Part shown: in pieces, positions 62,671 to 64,000 of the stretch | Layout of the letters: each line of letters begins with the position of its first letter | How positions within the stretch are numbered: the stretch's first letter is position 1 | Source: Zoogloeaceae bacterium | Lineage (GTDB): Bacteria; Pseudomonadota; Gammaproteobacteria; Burkholderiales; Rhodocyclaceae | DNA: 64,000 bases | Direction of reading: 5' to 3' | Assembly: GCA_024235675.1 (NCBI GenBank) | Contig: JACKLZ010000003.1 | Span: 186,001-250,000, forward strand | Translations under genes and position numbers: made by a program | The notes under the pieces: generated by a model | Told to the model about the DNA's origin: nothing | Databases searched by the model: none | What the model saw: the letters and a program-made list of their open reading frames with translations, nothing else

Positions 62671-63270
62671 TTATTCGCCCTGACGCCAGGCGAGCATGCG
62701 CTCGACGTAGCGGGCGATGATGTCGATTTCGAGGTTGACGCGCGAGCCGGCCGCCAGATGCTTGAGCGTGGTGACCTCGACGGTGTGGGGAATCAGGTTG
62801 ATCGAAAAGTCGGTGCCGGTGACGGCGTTGACCGTGAGGCTCACGCCATTGACGGTGATCGAGCCCTTGCGCGCGATGTAGCCGGCCAGATCGTGCGGCG
62901 CGCGGATCACCAGTTCGTGGCTCTCGCCCACCGGTTCGAATTTGACCACCTCGCCCACACCATCGACATGGCCGGTGACGATATGCCCGCCGAGGCGGTC
63001 GTCGGCGCGCAGCGCCTTCTCCAGATTCACTTCCTGACCGGCATTGTCGAGGCCAACCGTGCAGTTGAGCGTCTCGCGCGAGACGTCGAATTGCGCGCTG
63101 GCGCCGTCCATGCCGACGACGGTCAGGCACACGCCGTTGTTGGCAATGCTGTCGCCAATGGCCACGTCGTCCAGGCCGAGCGCGCCGGTGTCGACGCTGA
63201 GGCGTACGCCATCTTCGAGGAGGGTGATCGACTGGATTCGGCCGGTAGCGGCCACGATGCCGGAGAACAT
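62671..63270 (-). CDS. ribE: Riboflavin synthase alpha chain
   Basis: Dismutates lumazine to riboflavin. A 199-residue protein with two lumazine-binding repeats, MFSGIVAATGRI at the start, GVCLTVVGMDG in the first and GVSLTVNAVTG in the second, and GGHIVTGHVDGVG. The ATG at 63270 is the family start. No FMN riboswitch is recognisable upstream. Confidence 0.96.
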   Translation of the reverse strand: MFSGIVAATGRIQSITLLEDGVRLSVDTGALGLDDVAIGDSIANNGVCLTVVGMDGASAQFDVSRETLNCTVGLDNAGQEVNLEKALRADDRLGGHIVTGHVDGVGEVVKFEPVGESHELVIRAPHDLAGYIARKGSITVNGVSLTVNAVTGTDFSINLIPHTVEVTTLKHLAAGSRVNLEIDIIARYVERMLAWRQGE

Positions 63271-63432
63271 GAGGTCTGGGTCGTGCTTAAAACGTTGCAT
63301 TTTAAGCGATTTTGGCACCGCCGCGCCGGCGGCGTTGCGGGCGGTGTCGAACGGCCGGGGTATCAGGCCCGCGAATGCTGGCCCACGCGCTTGCCAGCGA
63401 TTTCGGCGCGATGTGTTGCGATCGAGACGGGT

Positions 63433-64000
63433 TTAGCGGATCAGGGCGGCGTCGAGCTGGCCGGTGAACTCATCGGCCGGCATGAAGCCGACCACGCGCT
63501 GGCCGGCAATCTCGCCGCCGCCGGGGGTGAAGAAGATGATGCCCGGTGGGCCGAAGAGGCCGAAGCGCTTGAGCAGCGCCTGATCGTCGGCGTTGTTGGC
63601 CGTGACATCGGCCTTGAGCAGCAGCATCTGGCCCATGCGCGCCTGCACGGCCGGGTCGGAGAAGGTGAAGCGCTCCATCTCTTTGCACGAGACGCACCAG
63701 TCGGCATAGAAGTCGAGCATCACCGTGCGGGGGCTGGCGGCGATGCGGGCGTCGAGTTCGGCCACCGTTTTGACCTTTTCGAACTGCGGTGCAGCCGTGG
63801 CGGCCACGGCCTGACCGCTGCGCAGCGCGGCCAGCGGCTGCAGCGGATCGCGCGAGCCGGCCAGCGCGCCGATCAGCATGGCAGCGCCGGCGAGCAGGGC
63901 GATGACGCCCACGCCTTTCCAGAACCGGCGCCAGCTGTGGGCATTGGGCGGCAGCGGGTCGAGCGCATGCAGGAAGATGCCGGAGAACACCAGCAGCGCG
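63433..64000 (-). CDS. dsbD: Thiol:disulfide interchange protein DsbD, C-terminal part (partial)
   Basis: The reading frame is open at the window end, so the N-terminal and main membrane parts are outside. What is visible is the last transmembrane segment (GVIALLAGAAMLIGAL) and the periplasmic thioredoxin-like domain with active site DWCVSCKEME and a cis-Pro region FGPPGIIFF. DsbD passes electrons from cytoplasmic thioredoxin to periplasmic partners. Confidence 0.87.
   Translation of the reverse strand, partial: ALLVFSGIFLHALDPLPPNAHSWRRFWKGVGVIALLAGAAMLIGALAGSRDPLQPLAALRSGQAVAATAAPQFEKVKTVAELDARIAASPRTVMLDFYADWCVSCKEMERFTFSDPAVQARMGQMLLLKADVTANNADDQALLKRFGLFGPPGIIFFTPGGGEIAGQRVVGFMPADEFTGQLDAALIR

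Overview
The window is about 65-70% GC and gene-dense. Its gene order (ribE-ribBA-ribH-nusB, thiL-pgpA-pncC-recA-recX, lptB-rpoN-hpf-ptsN-hprK, slt/NDUFA9-like/cca, ttcA) points to a betaproteobacterium, most likely a floc- or biofilm-forming member of the Rhodocyclales/Zoogloeaceae type. That placement is inferred from gene content; no rRNA gene is present. No tRNA, rRNA, CRISPR array or intact transposase was seen.

Layout. 1-6917 (minus): the 5' part of a Pel exopolysaccharide operon (pelA, pelB, partial pelC). 7041-11472: a YqaA-like membrane protein, ilvA, a DUF4399 protein and an Old-Yellow-Enzyme oxidoreductase with a structured leader. 11593-15063: a large single-chain type IIL (MmeI-like) restriction-modification enzyme whose recognition domain has low GC. 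15171-16391: two small genes. 16575-27853 (minus): an orphan type VI secretion effector island. It holds an intact VgrG with a transthyretin-like tail, a Tle4-like lipase with its lipoprotein immunity gene, a DUF4123 adaptor, a Tle1/DUF2235 phospholipase with a DUF3304 lipoprotein, and decayed duplicate pieces of vgrG and of the immunity gene. 28009-46453: mostly plus-strand housekeeping genes (dbpA, ppk2, an RlmI-like methyltransferase, slt, cca, a PBP1C-like protein, pteridine reductase, ttcA, a cyclase-like FHA protein), with minus-strand genes among them, notably a DUF296/ceramidase/5-FCL run and a MidA-like methyltransferase. 46858-54355 (minus): a ten-gene colinear run from thiL to hprK, including recA and rpoN. 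54747-59482 (plus): the three-gene operon for the osmolyte N-acetylglutaminylglutamine amide (NAGGN). 59786-60439: a PEP-CTERM surface protein gene with a sigma-54-type promoter. 60571-64000 (minus): nusB, ribH, ribBA, ribE and partial dsbD.

Main points. (1) The PEP-CTERM cassette lies between intact nusB and a second, partial copy of the nusB 3' end (59552-59607). The NAGGN operon and this cassette together split nusB from thiL, which are normally neighbours, so the junction has taken insertions. (2) The PEP-CTERM gene carries a GG-N10-GC sigma-54 promoter and a perfect inverted repeat. rpoN is in the window and a pel operon is close by, which fits an RpoN-linked floc/biofilm programme. (3) In the T6SS island, recombination fused a 5' piece of the tli4 immunity gene to a vgrG 3' piece that lost 114 codons between 8-bp direct repeats and also gained a frameshift. 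Tle1 and its DUF4123 adaptor are thus left without an intact cognate VgrG nearby. (4) Several enzymes have lost expected catalytic residues: the PBP1C transpeptidase domain, the GTP cyclohydrolase II half of RibBA (RibBX type) and the HD domain of Cca. (5) Regulatory sites include an exact FNR-type box at class II spacing before a DUF3079 gene and a nested hairpin that overlaps the ribosome-binding site of the OYE gene.
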